The notes under the pieces: generated by a model | Databases searched by the model: none | Told to the model about the DNA's origin: nothing | The model's input: only the letters and a program-made list of their open reading frames with translations | Translations under genes and position numbers: made by a program | Source of the DNA: Faecalibacterium sp. CAG:1138 | GTDB taxonomy: Bacteria > Bacillota > Clostridia > Christensenellales > CAG-917 | Direction: 5' to 3' | Length of the DNA stretch: 12,751 nucleotides | NCBI GenBank assembly: GCA_000434675.1 | Contig: HF988625.1 | Coordinates: forward strand, 1 to 12,751 | Shown here: in pieces, positions 6,901 to 12,751 of the stretch | Numbering within the stretch: the first letter of the stretch is position 1 | Layout: the number at the start of each line of letters is the position of its first letter

Positions 6901-9881
6901 CTAATGATATAGCTGCCGGTTGCGGACGGAGTGTAGTTGGTGAAAACATATTCTCCGTTTGCGTCAGGCTTGTAGCCGGTGAGTTCGATTTTTTCGATGT
7001 CTCTTTCTCTGACGACGTAATCGAAATCAATCGAGCTTTGCAAGCTGTGAACCACGGCGCCGGTGTCGTCGGTCAGCTCTTCCACATATTTCAGCGTCAT
7101 GGTAAAGACGCCCGCGGTCGTCGTGCTGAAACCTTCTGCCGTTATGCGGTAGAACAGGTTTCCGTCTTCGAACATGTGGTAGCTTTGCGGTTCCAGAGTT
7201 TCGGTGTATTCGCCGGTTTCCAGATTGACGTCCGCCGAACGATAGGTAACGTAAGTAACCTTAATTTCCGCCGTCTTGCCCGAAACGGATTTCAGGCTGT
7301 CGCCGATAAAATAGCTGCTTTCAAGGTCGATGACTTCAATGGATTTGATGCTCGGGAACACGCGGTATCTGTGAATGTACTCTGCGCCGCGCGCGCCGTC
7401 CAAGCCGTAGTTGACGGTCATTTCTCTGTCGCCTGCGCGGAGAGTAAGCTCCTCAAAGTCCGCAATGTTCTTGGTTTCGAGGCCGACCTTGGTGTAAACG
7501 AGGTTATCGTTGGTGCGGTAGGTGAGCACCACTTTGGAAAGGTCTATTTTTTCGCCGATTTCATAAGAGGATTTAAGTCCTTCGACTTTTTCGATGTCTG
7601 AAACCACAACCGCCGAAATTCTGCTTCTTATGCTGTACCAACCGTTCGTCCGGCTCTCTTCGGTGAAGCTGACCATCGCCGCATCGTTGACGAAAATGCC
7701 GACGTTCACGAGGTTTTTGTCCGATTCGGATTTTGCGAAAGCGGCAGTCGTTATCTGCGGAGGAGTGTTGCCTTTAAGCGTCAGATTGAACGCGCCGAAA
7801 CCTGCAAACGCATAGTCGCAGACGGTTTTCACGGAGCTCGGCAGCACGATGTTGGTTGCGGAATTTTTAACCTCTTCGAAGGCTTTTCCCGCAATGGCTT
7901 TTACGGTTTCCGGAACGACGTAGGTCGTAGATGCAGGCGTGCGTTTGACGTAAACTAGAATACCGTTCACGATAGCCACGTTCCGGTTGGTTGCCCAACG
8001 GGTGGCGGACACGCTGTTAGGAGCGATAAATTCGATTGCGGATTCGTCCTCGAACACAATGTTCTTGACGTTTGCCGCAAAAGCTTTTTCGTTTATGTAT
8101 TTGACGCCCGCAGGGACGATTACTTCGTCGGAAGCGTCGTCAAAGTTTCTGAAATAGAGGTTGCCGAAAACGACGTTGTCGCCTTTTGCCGCTTCGGAAG
8201 CTTCCCAATCGGTACCCGCAAAGACAGAAGAAGCGATGGTTTTGATTTTGCTGTCCGCGGCAAAGGTAACTTTGTTCACCTTGCTGTTTAGGAAAGCGTT
8301 TTCGCCGATGTAAACTACGTCTTTTCCGACTATAAGAGTTCTTATCGTCTGGCAATTTTTGAACGCTTCGGCCGAAATGGCGGTTATTCCGTCCGGAATA
8401 ACGACCGTGCTGCCGACGTCCGTGACGTATTTGACCAAAATATTGTTGACCAAACCTCTGAGAACGTACGAAGCGTTGTCCCAGACGTACGTAACCATTG
8501 AATATTCCCACGTGTTAGGGAATGCGCCGACGCCGACGTATTCGATGGATGTCGGAATCGAGCTGGTGTGCTCGCCGGTAAGCGAGGTACCCTCAAACGC
8601 TTTGTCGTAGATATATTTTACGCCGCTCGGGATGCTTACGGACTTCAATTTGGAGCGGCCTCTGAATGCGCCCGCGCCTATAGCCGTAACTTTTTTGCCG
8701 CCGATAACGGAAGGAATAGTGATATCGGTGGCGTTCTTTTCGACGTTTTCGGCATAACCCGTTATGGTGAGGGTGCCGTCAGGGTTTTCGGAATACTCGA
8801 AGAACGTGGACGGATCCTTGATGTTCCAGGTAGCGGTTATGGTGATGTTTCTGGCAGGCATAGTGTCCAGGCTGTACTGCTCGCCGTCCATTTCCCAATA
8901 ACGGAAAACGAAATCGTCCCTGTAGTAACCTTCGACGTGGTTTGCCCTGTCTGCAATCGGCAGATTTTTGATGGTTGCGCCGTATTCGTATTCAACCACG
9001 ACCTTATCTTTTGGAGGGTTTTCTTTGCCGTTGCTGAAAGTATAGTACTTGCCACCCGCAAGGTCGAAAGTAACGGTATATTTTCTGATGCGGTAACCCG
9101 CAAACAGAGTGGTGTCCTTGGTGTAAACCTTGTCCTGAGCAACGGCTTTGGTGCAAGCCTGATCCTCGAACCAGCCCACAAAGTCATAGCCCTCCCTTAC
9201 GACGTTTGTAGGGAGAGTGATTTTGCTGCCCATTTCGATTTTATATTCCGTAACGGGACTTACGTCGGGAGCGTTGACGTCAAAACGAACGGTGATGGTC
9301 GAACTGTTCCATTTTGCGTAAAGCGTAACGTTCATCGTGGCCGTAAACGGGAATTCCGCCCTGTTCGACAGCTTCTGATCGGTGTACCAACCGCCGAAAG
9401 TGAAGTTGCCGTTGGTAGGCTTAGGCTCCGTTTCGATGACCACACGGCCTTCGCCGCTCCTGCTTTCGACCTTGCTGCCGCCGTTGGACTCGAAGCTCAC
9501 GGTAACGATGTCTGAAGGCGTAGGAGGCGGATTGTCGCCGCCGTTGCCGCCGTTATCGGTAAGCTTTAAGGTAAGCGTAGTGTAAAAACCGTTGTAGTTC
9601 ACGGTGATTTCGTGTTCACCCGCGACTTTGGTTTTTGCGAGGTCGTCCGCGCTGAGCATACCCTCCGAAACAGACGTTTCAAAAGTTTTGCCGTTGGTGT
9701 CCGTCACCACGATAAAAATTTTCGAAAGGCTGAAATCGGAAAGCGCAAACTCGGTCTGCTGATCGGGTTTGACCGCAATGGATTTGATTTTAACTTCTTC
9801 CTGCGTGCAGGCGGCAAATGCAGCCACCATCGAAAGAAGCAAAACCGCAGTCAACAAAATCCTGAAGCGTTTATTTGACAT
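3951..9881 (-). CDS. Giant BspA-like LRR_5 / InlB-repeat surface lipoprotein
   Basis: 1976 aa. The N-terminus is a lipoprotein signal (KRFR, hydrophobic core, lipobox FAAC, lipidated C25), so the protein is anchored to the outer face of the membrane. Domains in order: Ig-like (about 30-108); a Gly/Asn/Pro linker (111-124); three InlB B-repeat/Flg_new-type modules (126-192, 196-264, 268-352) with GGWY, VGWF and YAKW/TATW signatures; a first LRR_5 block of about 10 units (360-745); an Ig-like, beta-rich middle (about 755-1235); and a second LRR_5 block with 23 GAF-type units at a 22-27 residue period (F1268 to F1779), plus a late unit at F1877. There is no LPXTG or other C-terminal anchor. Family members act as adhesins or surface ligand binders; the target is unknown. 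The start follows GGGAGG. It has its own promoter at 9956-9985. Confidence 0.93.
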   Translation of the reverse strand: MSNKRFRILLTAVLLLSMVAAFAACTQEEVKIKSIAVKPDQQTEFALSDFSLSKIFIVVTDTNGKTFETSVSEGMLSADDLAKTKVAGEHEITVNYNGFYTTLTLKLTDNGGNGGDNPPPTPSDIVTVSFESNGGSKVESRSGEGRVVIETEPKPTNGNFTFGGWYTDQKLSNRAEFPFTATMNVTLYAKWNSSTITVRFDVNAPDVSPVTEYKIEMGSKITLPTNVVREGYDFVGWFEDQACTKAVAQDKVYTKDTTLFAGYRIRKYTVTFDLAGGKYYTFSNGKENPPKDKVVVEYEYGATIKNLPIADRANHVEGYYRDDFVFRYWEMDGEQYSLDTMPARNITITATWNIKDPSTFFEYSENPDGTLTITGYAENVEKNATDITIPSVIGGKKVTAIGAGAFRGRSKLKSVSIPSGVKYIYDKAFEGTSLTGEHTSSIPTSIEYVGVGAFPNTWEYSMVTYVWDNASYVLRGLVNNILVKYVTDVGSTVVIPDGITAISAEAFKNCQTIRTLIVGKDVVYIGENAFLNSKVNKVTFAADSKIKTIASSVFAGTDWEASEAAKGDNVVFGNLYFRNFDDASDEVIVPAGVKYINEKAFAANVKNIVFEDESAIEFIAPNSVSATRWATNRNVAIVNGILVYVKRTPASTTYVVPETVKAIAGKAFEEVKNSATNIVLPSSVKTVCDYAFAGFGAFNLTLKGNTPPQITTAAFAKSESDKNLVNVGIFVNDAAMVSFTEESRTNGWYSIRSRISAVVVSDIEKVEGLKSSYEIGEKIDLSKVVLTYRTNDNLVYTKVGLETKNIADFEELTLRAGDREMTVNYGLDGARGAEYIHRYRVFPSIKSIEVIDLESSYFIGDSLKSVSGKTAEIKVTYVTYRSADVNLETGEYTETLEPQSYHMFEDGNLFYRITAEGFSTTTAGVFTMTLKYVEELTDDTGAVVHSLQSSIDFDYVVRERDIEKIELTGYKPDANGEYVFTNYTPSATGSYIIRFEYVKADDGEYMQAVDFVESMSGEYVVKGTEAADGGYVYDETAKVLVEYVPEVHGTEAVRYTVDLTAPNYEIYADGNIGLRFKRVVTDYVPYDGVSEVDRFNRTVGDQLEKYKDGCGWFGERYAYDAEGSYVTDDGSLWYKGLEHFSHDAFFGKTVFGILEELDLDNIYVKCTYNQPDESGSRVEYLPLRSFEITGFDTSVAASDLIATVTYGTTAISTEFGYSVEEYTAEKVFDVEFVGEKAIVKGLGAGYPSIIYLPGTINGKAVEIADGAFKNLTGLDKVVIRAGLTLGNGIFEGSDVKEVLFDADGAYTKIPEATFRNTTALVTVILPSSVVAIGAEAFKGSAIENFVVPDSVRTIALRAFAESKLVSLTLGAGVEYVGMNAFRNCDALTEIRINSAATELVLDKAAFSGCVSLGSVILPENVKNIPAMAFYGAVALREVTAYALDNVGAQAFDGCSALQRFTAESVGSVGKYAFRGAKELSALAFNFALLTKIEEGAFDGCKALDVDLSKMTNLGSIGEGAFRNTALTRLVLPGTVNSLGELAFEGCTELVYVDLSLTSLTSVSDGMFKGFTKLETVLLPTNLETVGKGAFKNTAIKNIVIPASVVTIGERAFEDCSALVSVEFGAAVETIGAYAFVRASSLAVVSLPASVRQIGVGAFEEAGVSTLSFAENGALETIGDRAFWRTAVQSVSIPKSVKTVGAESFADNQQLTSLVFAEGGMLESVGAGAFRNDENLSSVNWGKAAAEVSTVIGGRAFEGCASIVELTIPYTVSEIGQMAFYNLENLKKLVIGAELRDFYTVATNAQIGQAKNYLSGVSGATEIYIYEKDAAGNYVKITDASAIDTVDKTKIYYVHSVEMAVQVDQTRSKLTKVGNSAFCNTFKLEELYITAENPKKFGDFETNANCRQFGYVNTVDGQDQFVSHFENKEGNTFKLHILISGEITPAGKDFDYYTTWTTNKSIIVQDIHFKFDPTATA

Positions 9882-9895
9882 TTATTCCTCCCTAC

Positions 9896-9928
9896 CTGCG
9901 TGCGTATATTATAAATACGCATGCGCAG
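9896..9928 (-). other. Stem-loop in the leader of the giant lipoprotein gene
   Basis: TGCGTAT (9901-9907) pairs with ATACGCA (9915-9921) around a 7-nt loop, and the stem continues as CTGCG (9896-9900) with CGCAG (9924-9928) across a 2-nt bulge. It lies just upstream, in transcript sense, of the ribosome binding site GGGAGG (9892-9887), which remains single-stranded. It could protect the 5' end or influence translation. No known riboswitch is recognised. Confidence 0.5.
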
Positions 9929-9955
9929 ATATAAATCATAATTGTAGACAGTATC

Positions 9956-9985
9956 ATTATATATCAACAATATTGCCGCTGTCAA
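9956..9985 (-). promoter_or_regulatory. Sigma-A promoter of the giant lipoprotein gene
   Basis: On the minus strand TTGACA (9985-9980), an 18-nt spacer and TATAAT (9961-9956) form a near-ideal vegetative promoter. The predicted start near 9949 gives a leader of about 68 nt. The gene is therefore probably expressed strongly in growing cells, separately from the upstream sporulation operon. Confidence 0.85.
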
Positions 9986-10116
9986 TGATTTTTCGAGGTT
10001 TTGTCTTTATGCAAAATTTGCCACCGCTTCCGGATTTTGGCCTATTCTGTCGCGAACATCGTCTTTTGTGTCGTTATATCAATCTTAATTGCCATTGTAT
10101 CAAACTTTACGCTTTT

Positions 10117-10692
10117 TCACTCTTTCGTCTTGAGAACAGGCTGAAGCTGTTTTTCCTCAAATGCCGCCTCCACTGCGGCAGGTATAAGCGACGTATCCGC
10201 AACGAGACTGTTTTCCTTGACCGTCGGCGCGTCCTCCCAAAGCGGAACGAAATAATAGTTTCTGGTGTTTAAAAGCAGTCCGATGTTTTTTGCGCTTGCG
10301 CCAAGAGCGTCGTTCGTGGCAACGCTTAAAACCACAGGGCGTTTGTTTCTGAGGTGCGCCTTCACCGCAAGCGTTGCCGGCGTATCGGTGATACCCAAAG
10401 CAAGCTTTGACAGAGTGTTACCCGTGCAAGGCGCCACCAACATCAGATCCATTTTGTTTTTCGTCCCGAAGGTTTCGGCTTCGGGTATAGTCGTTACAGG
10501 CTCTTTTCCCGTTATGCTAACCACTTCGTCCCTGAAATCTTTTGCCTTATAGAACCTCGTATCCAGATTTTTGACGTTATAAGAAAAAATCGGATACAAA
10601 TCGTAACCTTTTTCAGCAAGCTTTCTTACCGCGGCAAGCGACTCCTTCAGCGTGCAGAAACTTCCGCAAAACACAACCCCTATCTTTTTCAT
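10117..10692 (-). CDS. spoVFB: Dipicolinate synthase subunit B
   Basis: 191 aa, flavoprotein-fold subunit of dipicolinate synthase. Together with subunit A it oxidises dihydrodipicolinate to dipicolinic acid in the mother cell for export to the spore core. Recognised by MKKIGVVFCGSFCTLKESL (1-19), FSYNVKNLDTRF, VAPCTGNTLSKLALGITDTP, RNKRPVVLSVATNDALG and the tail LQPVL, which parallel Bacillus SpoVFB along its length. The start at 10692 was chosen because GGAGGGAG precedes it and it overlaps the stop of subunit A by 4 nt (ATGA), implying translational coupling; an in-frame extension to 10842 only covers the other gene. No clear terminator follows it. Unlike Bacillus, no asd, dapG or dapA gene follows. 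Confidence 0.95.
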   Translation of the reverse strand: MKKIGVVFCGSFCTLKESLAAVRKLAEKGYDLYPIFSYNVKNLDTRFYKAKDFRDEVVSITGKEPVTTIPEAETFGTKNKMDLMLVAPCTGNTLSKLALGITDTPATLAVKAHLRNKRPVVLSVATNDALGASAKNIGLLLNTRNYYFVPLWEDAPTVKENSLVADTSLIPAAVEAAFEEKQLQPVLKTKE

Positions 10693-11438
10693 AAAACTCC
10701 CTCCACGTAATCCAACATTATTTTTGCCGCTTCCTTTGCCTTGATTTTTGCAGGAAGCGCAGGCAAGCCCACAATTTTGATTCCCGGTTCTTTTGCCGCC
10801 GCAAAGTCGAACCCGTACGGTTTTGACGCCAGCTCGAAACACTTTACGTCTTTTTTCAGTTTTTTCAAAAACTCTTTCCCGAGCGCGCAGTTTGGAGCGG
10901 TGTTCAAAACGTAATCGTAAATTTCAGGCCGCAGCTCTCGCTTCGAAATCGTTCTTCCGTAAACGGCGTTGGCTTTCGTCCTCGACGTCAAAACGTCCGC
11001 CTCGGCCCCGAACGCCGTCATCAGCACGGCCAAACGCTTGCCGATTCTCCCGCAGCCGCAAATCAGAACGCTTTTTCCTAACAAGCTTTCTTCTGTTTCG
11101 ACCAAAATCGACTGCATTGCGGCTTCCGCCGTCAGATTTGCGTTCCTTTCGACAAAATCGGCGTCCTTAAGCATTTCGTAAACCTTGATTTTCCGCGCCT
11201 CGAACCGTTCTTTAGCGGCCCCTTCAATTTTCCCGCAAAACAGCAAATCGCCCTCAAAAAGCCCCACGCCGTCTGCGTCCGTCGCAACGATATTCGGCGG
11301 CATTATTTTACATAATCCGCTGTTTATACTCCTGTTTTCGACGTTAAAAATAACGATTTCGCCATTATCCAACAACATCCTACTTATTTCCGTCATACGC
11401 TTATCACCGCACGACGAAACCAAAAACACTCTTCTCAT
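10689..11438 (-). CDS. spoVFA: Dipicolinate synthase subunit A
   Basis: 249 aa, the NAD(P)-binding subunit of dipicolinate synthase. The Rossmann motif GCGRIG sits at 128-133 within GKSVLICGCGRIGKRLA. The C-terminal LPALPAKIKAKEAAKIM corresponds to the conserved end of SpoVFA (LPG..APKTAG). It is about 50 residues shorter than Bacillus SpoVFA (near 297), with the shortfall in the N-terminal domain. The start at 11438 (ATG) is preferred over a GTG two codons upstream because the GAGGTG that acts as its ribosome binding site would overlap that GTG. It is the first gene of the operon, 4-nt overlapped with subunit B, with a sigma-K-like promoter just upstream. Confidence 0.92.
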   Translation of the reverse strand: MRRVFLVSSCGDKRMTEISRMLLDNGEIVIFNVENRSINSGLCKIMPPNIVATDADGVGLFEGDLLFCGKIEGAAKERFEARKIKVYEMLKDADFVERNANLTAEAAMQSILVETEESLLGKSVLICGCGRIGKRLAVLMTAFGAEADVLTSRTKANAVYGRTISKRELRPEIYDYVLNTAPNCALGKEFLKKLKKDVKCFELASKPYGFDFAAAKEPGIKIVGLPALPAKIKAKEAAKIMLDYVEGVL

Positions 11439-11452
11439 ATTCACCTCTACGT

Positions 11453-11481
11453 TATACTATGGCCACGGTTATCTTTTGGTG
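11453..11481 (-). promoter_or_regulatory. Sigma-K-like (mother-cell) promoter of spoVFAB
   Basis: On the minus strand CACC (11481-11478) is followed by a 16-nt spacer and CATAGTATA (11461-11453). This matches the published sigma-K pattern mACm - 16/17 nt - CATAnnnTA, and the Bacillus spoVF operon is known to be sigma-K dependent. The -10 also resembles sigma-E sites, which share this element. It lies 14 bp upstream of the spoVFA start codon, leaving a very short leader that contains the ribosome binding site. Confidence 0.6.
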
Positions 11482-11531
11482 ATTTCACATTTTCGGCAAG
11501 CGTCATATTATGTAAAAAAGGAGGTACGACT

Positions 11532-12521
11532 ATGATATACAAAACATTTTTGGCATCCAACACGGCCAAAGGATTCGTCGGGTATTTTTCAGACTTCATG
11601 GCAAGTCATCGAACGGTTATTCTTAAAGGAGGCCCGGGCACAGGCAAAAGCACGCTTATGAAAAAACTGGCGCATACGGCCGAAAAAACAGGCGAAGACG
11701 TCTGGCTGTTTTACTGCTCAAGCGATCCCGACAGCTTAGACGGCGTATTTTTCCCGTCCCGAAATTTTGTCGTGCTTGACGGCACCAGTCCTCACGCATT
11801 AGACGCCACTGTTCCCGCAATCAACGAGTCCATCGTCAACCTGCTTTCGGCAGTGGACGGCAACGCGCTTTTGCCGCACGAAGACGAAATACGCGCGCTC
11901 ATCAAGCAAAAAAAGCAGCACTTTGCCGCCGCGTATGCAGCTCTCAAAGCTTCTGCCGAACTTCAAAAGCACTCTTCTTCATTGATTCTTGACTCCGCCG
12001 ACGCCGCCGAACTCGCGGCAGTTACAGACAGCGTTTACGCCGACGTTTCCACGGCCGAATGTTCCGGCGAAAAACGATTTTTCTACGACGCATTTACCCC
12101 CGACGGCCTGATCGTGGGCACCGACGGCTTTGACGAAGGTTTTGAAAAAACGGCAGTAAAAGCCGGCAACAAATTCCTTTCCGTGTATGCGGTAAATGCC
12201 GTTGCCGAACGCCTTAAAGCCGTCAAAAAGCCTTTTACGGCATTTTATTCGGCCGAATGGCCCGATTTGGTATGTCAGCTTATCGTCGGCGAAAAACTTA
12301 TAACCGGCGTCAAAGATTTCGGCTCGTTCGACAAAGTTTACGCCCTATCCGACAAGCCAGTCTTCGACAAAAACGCCGTTACGCTTCAAAATGCGGCGAT
12401 AAAAAGCCTCAACGAAGCAAGAGAATGGCACAAACAAATCGAAAAATATTACGTTCAGGCCATTGATTTCGGCATAGTTTCCGACCTGACCGACAAAATC
12501 AAACAAACAATCGGCTTATAA
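11532..12521 (+). CDS. P-loop ATPase, PRK06851-like
   Basis: 329 aa with a clear Walker A motif GGPGTGKST at 33-41, preceded by a beta strand TVILK. The segments WLFYCSSDPDSLDGVFFP and DGTSPHALDATVPAINESIVNL match the first half of the PRK06851 ATPases of spore-forming Bacillota, whose role is not established. Those proteins are, as I recall, two-lobed with a second P-loop. Here the second lobe keeps the flanking pattern (RFFYDAFTPDGLIVG at 182-196 and the final EWHKQIEKYYVQAIDFG), but the expected P-loop is absent, so only one ATP site should work. AAAGGAGGT precedes the ATG at ideal distance. It is divergent from the dipicolinate genes and 57 bp upstream of a small Cys-rich gene with no terminator between, so the two are probably co-transcribed. 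Confidence 0.8.
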   Translation: MIYKTFLASNTAKGFVGYFSDFMASHRTVILKGGPGTGKSTLMKKLAHTAEKTGEDVWLFYCSSDPDSLDGVFFPSRNFVVLDGTSPHALDATVPAINESIVNLLSAVDGNALLPHEDEIRALIKQKKQHFAAAYAALKASAELQKHSSSLILDSADAAELAAVTDSVYADVSTAECSGEKRFFYDAFTPDGLIVGTDGFDEGFEKTAVKAGNKFLSVYAVNAVAERLKAVKKPFTAFYSAEWPDLVCQLIVGEKLITGVKDFGSFDKVYALSDKPVFDKNAVTLQNAAIKSLNEAREWHKQIEKYYVQAIDFGIVSDLTDKIKQTIGL

Positions 12522-12578
12522 GTATAAAAAACTTCTCGTTGTTCGATAATACAATTATCTTAACAAGGAGGTTACGTT

Positions 12579-12716
12579 ATGGCAGCAAAAACTTCTAAGT
12601 CCGCTTCCAAAAGCGACAACGTCAAAAGCGTAAAGAGTGCGAGCAAAAAGGCCACGGACTGCACCTGCAACGAGTCCAAAGACTGCGGCTGCGGCGGCTC
12701 CAAAGGCCGTAAGTAA
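12579..12716 (+). CDS. 45-aa Lys/Ser-rich protein with CxC-x5-CGCGG tail
   Basis: A small open frame with strong gene signals: AAGGAGG (12565-12571) sits 7 nt before the ATG, and a strong terminator begins 6 nt after the stop. The protein has two parts: a basic low-complexity head (residues 1-26, rich in Lys, Ser and Ala, with the recurring pattern K-S-A-S-K) and a Cys tail with C28, C30, C36 and C38 (CTC, then CGCGG). The spacing suggests metal or disulfide chemistry; the basic head could contact nucleic acid or another polyanion. I do not recognise a family. Its position downstream of the ATPase and near the dipicolinate genes suggests, but does not prove, a sporulation role. Confidence 0.75.
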   Translation: MAAKTSKSASKSDNVKSVKSASKKATDCTCNESKDCGCGGSKGRK

Positions 12717-12722
12717 AATATT

Positions 12723-12751
12723 CCCGCCTATTAGGCGGGTTTATTTTTTTT
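12723..12751 (+). terminator. Intrinsic terminator after the 45-aa gene
   Basis: CCCGCCT (12723-12729) pairs with AGGCGGG (12733-12739) around a 3-nt loop ATT, followed by TTTATTTTTTTT to the window end. It closes the ATPase and mini-protein transcript. Confidence 0.92.

Noticed and set aside
6576..7601. Long plus-strand open frames opposite the giant lipoprotein gene (for example 3924-4754, 4755-5438, 6576-7601, 8568-9515)
   Set aside because: All are mirror frames of the repetitive lipoprotein; their products are rich in Phe, Val, Arg and Asp without domains, and none has a convincing ribosome binding site or promoter.
10693..10842. 50-residue N-terminal extension of dipicolinate synthase subunit B
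   Set aside because: It overlaps the conserved end of subunit A in another frame; the ATG at 10692 has a good ribosome binding site and a coupled ATGA junction.
12545..12559. GATAAT-ACA-ATTATC palindrome between the ATPase and the 45-aa gene as a terminator or sporulation promoter
   Set aside because: The stem is only A/T-rich with no T-tract after it, and the nearby AATACAAT lacks a -35 at the right distance for sigma-E or sigma-A.

Overview
The window looks like a chromosomal segment from a Gram-positive, spore-forming member of the Bacillota, most likely a gut-type Clostridia lineage. The evidence is an M-box magnesium riboswitch ahead of mgtE, AGGAGG-type ribosome binding sites, adjacent genes for both dipicolinate synthase subunits with a sigma-K-like promoter, and a giant BspA/InlB-repeat lipoprotein of the kind common in intestinal Clostridia. 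No insertion sequence, integrase, CRISPR array or phage gene was found.

Layout. 1-214: a minus-strand tRNA-Ser(CGA) followed by a strong hairpin terminator, inside a larger imperfect palindrome. 215-1959: divergent promoters, then an M-box leader with one or two intrinsic terminators and mgtE. 1965-2690: a divergent two-gene module of a small membrane-anchored PH-domain protein (minus) and a 66-aa XRE-type regulator (plus), separated by two matching operator-like palindromes, one filling the promoter spacer of the PH gene. 2694-3903: a PlsC-type acyltransferase whose C-terminal domain has been thrown out of frame by a 28-bp tandem duplication. 3951-9881: one 1976-aa surface lipoprotein gene on the minus strand with its own promoter at 9956-9985. 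10117-11481: dipicolinate synthase genes B and A as a translationally coupled minus-strand operon. 11532-12751: divergent from these, a P-loop ATPase (PRK06851-like) and a 45-aa Lys/Ser-rich, Cys-rich mini-protein ending at a strong terminator.

How it fits together. The right end is probably a sporulation block: DPA synthesis driven by a mother-cell (sigma-K-like) promoter, with a divergent ATPase and a tiny Cys-rich protein that may share the programme. The left half is housekeeping (tRNA, Mg2+ uptake) plus an envelope-related module (PH-domain protein and regulator, acyltransferase, giant lipoprotein). The most unusual points are the 28-bp frame-breaking duplication in plsC, the PH/XRE operator arrangement, the undescribed 45-aa protein, and the apparent second hairpin with a T7 tract built on the conserved end of the M-box.
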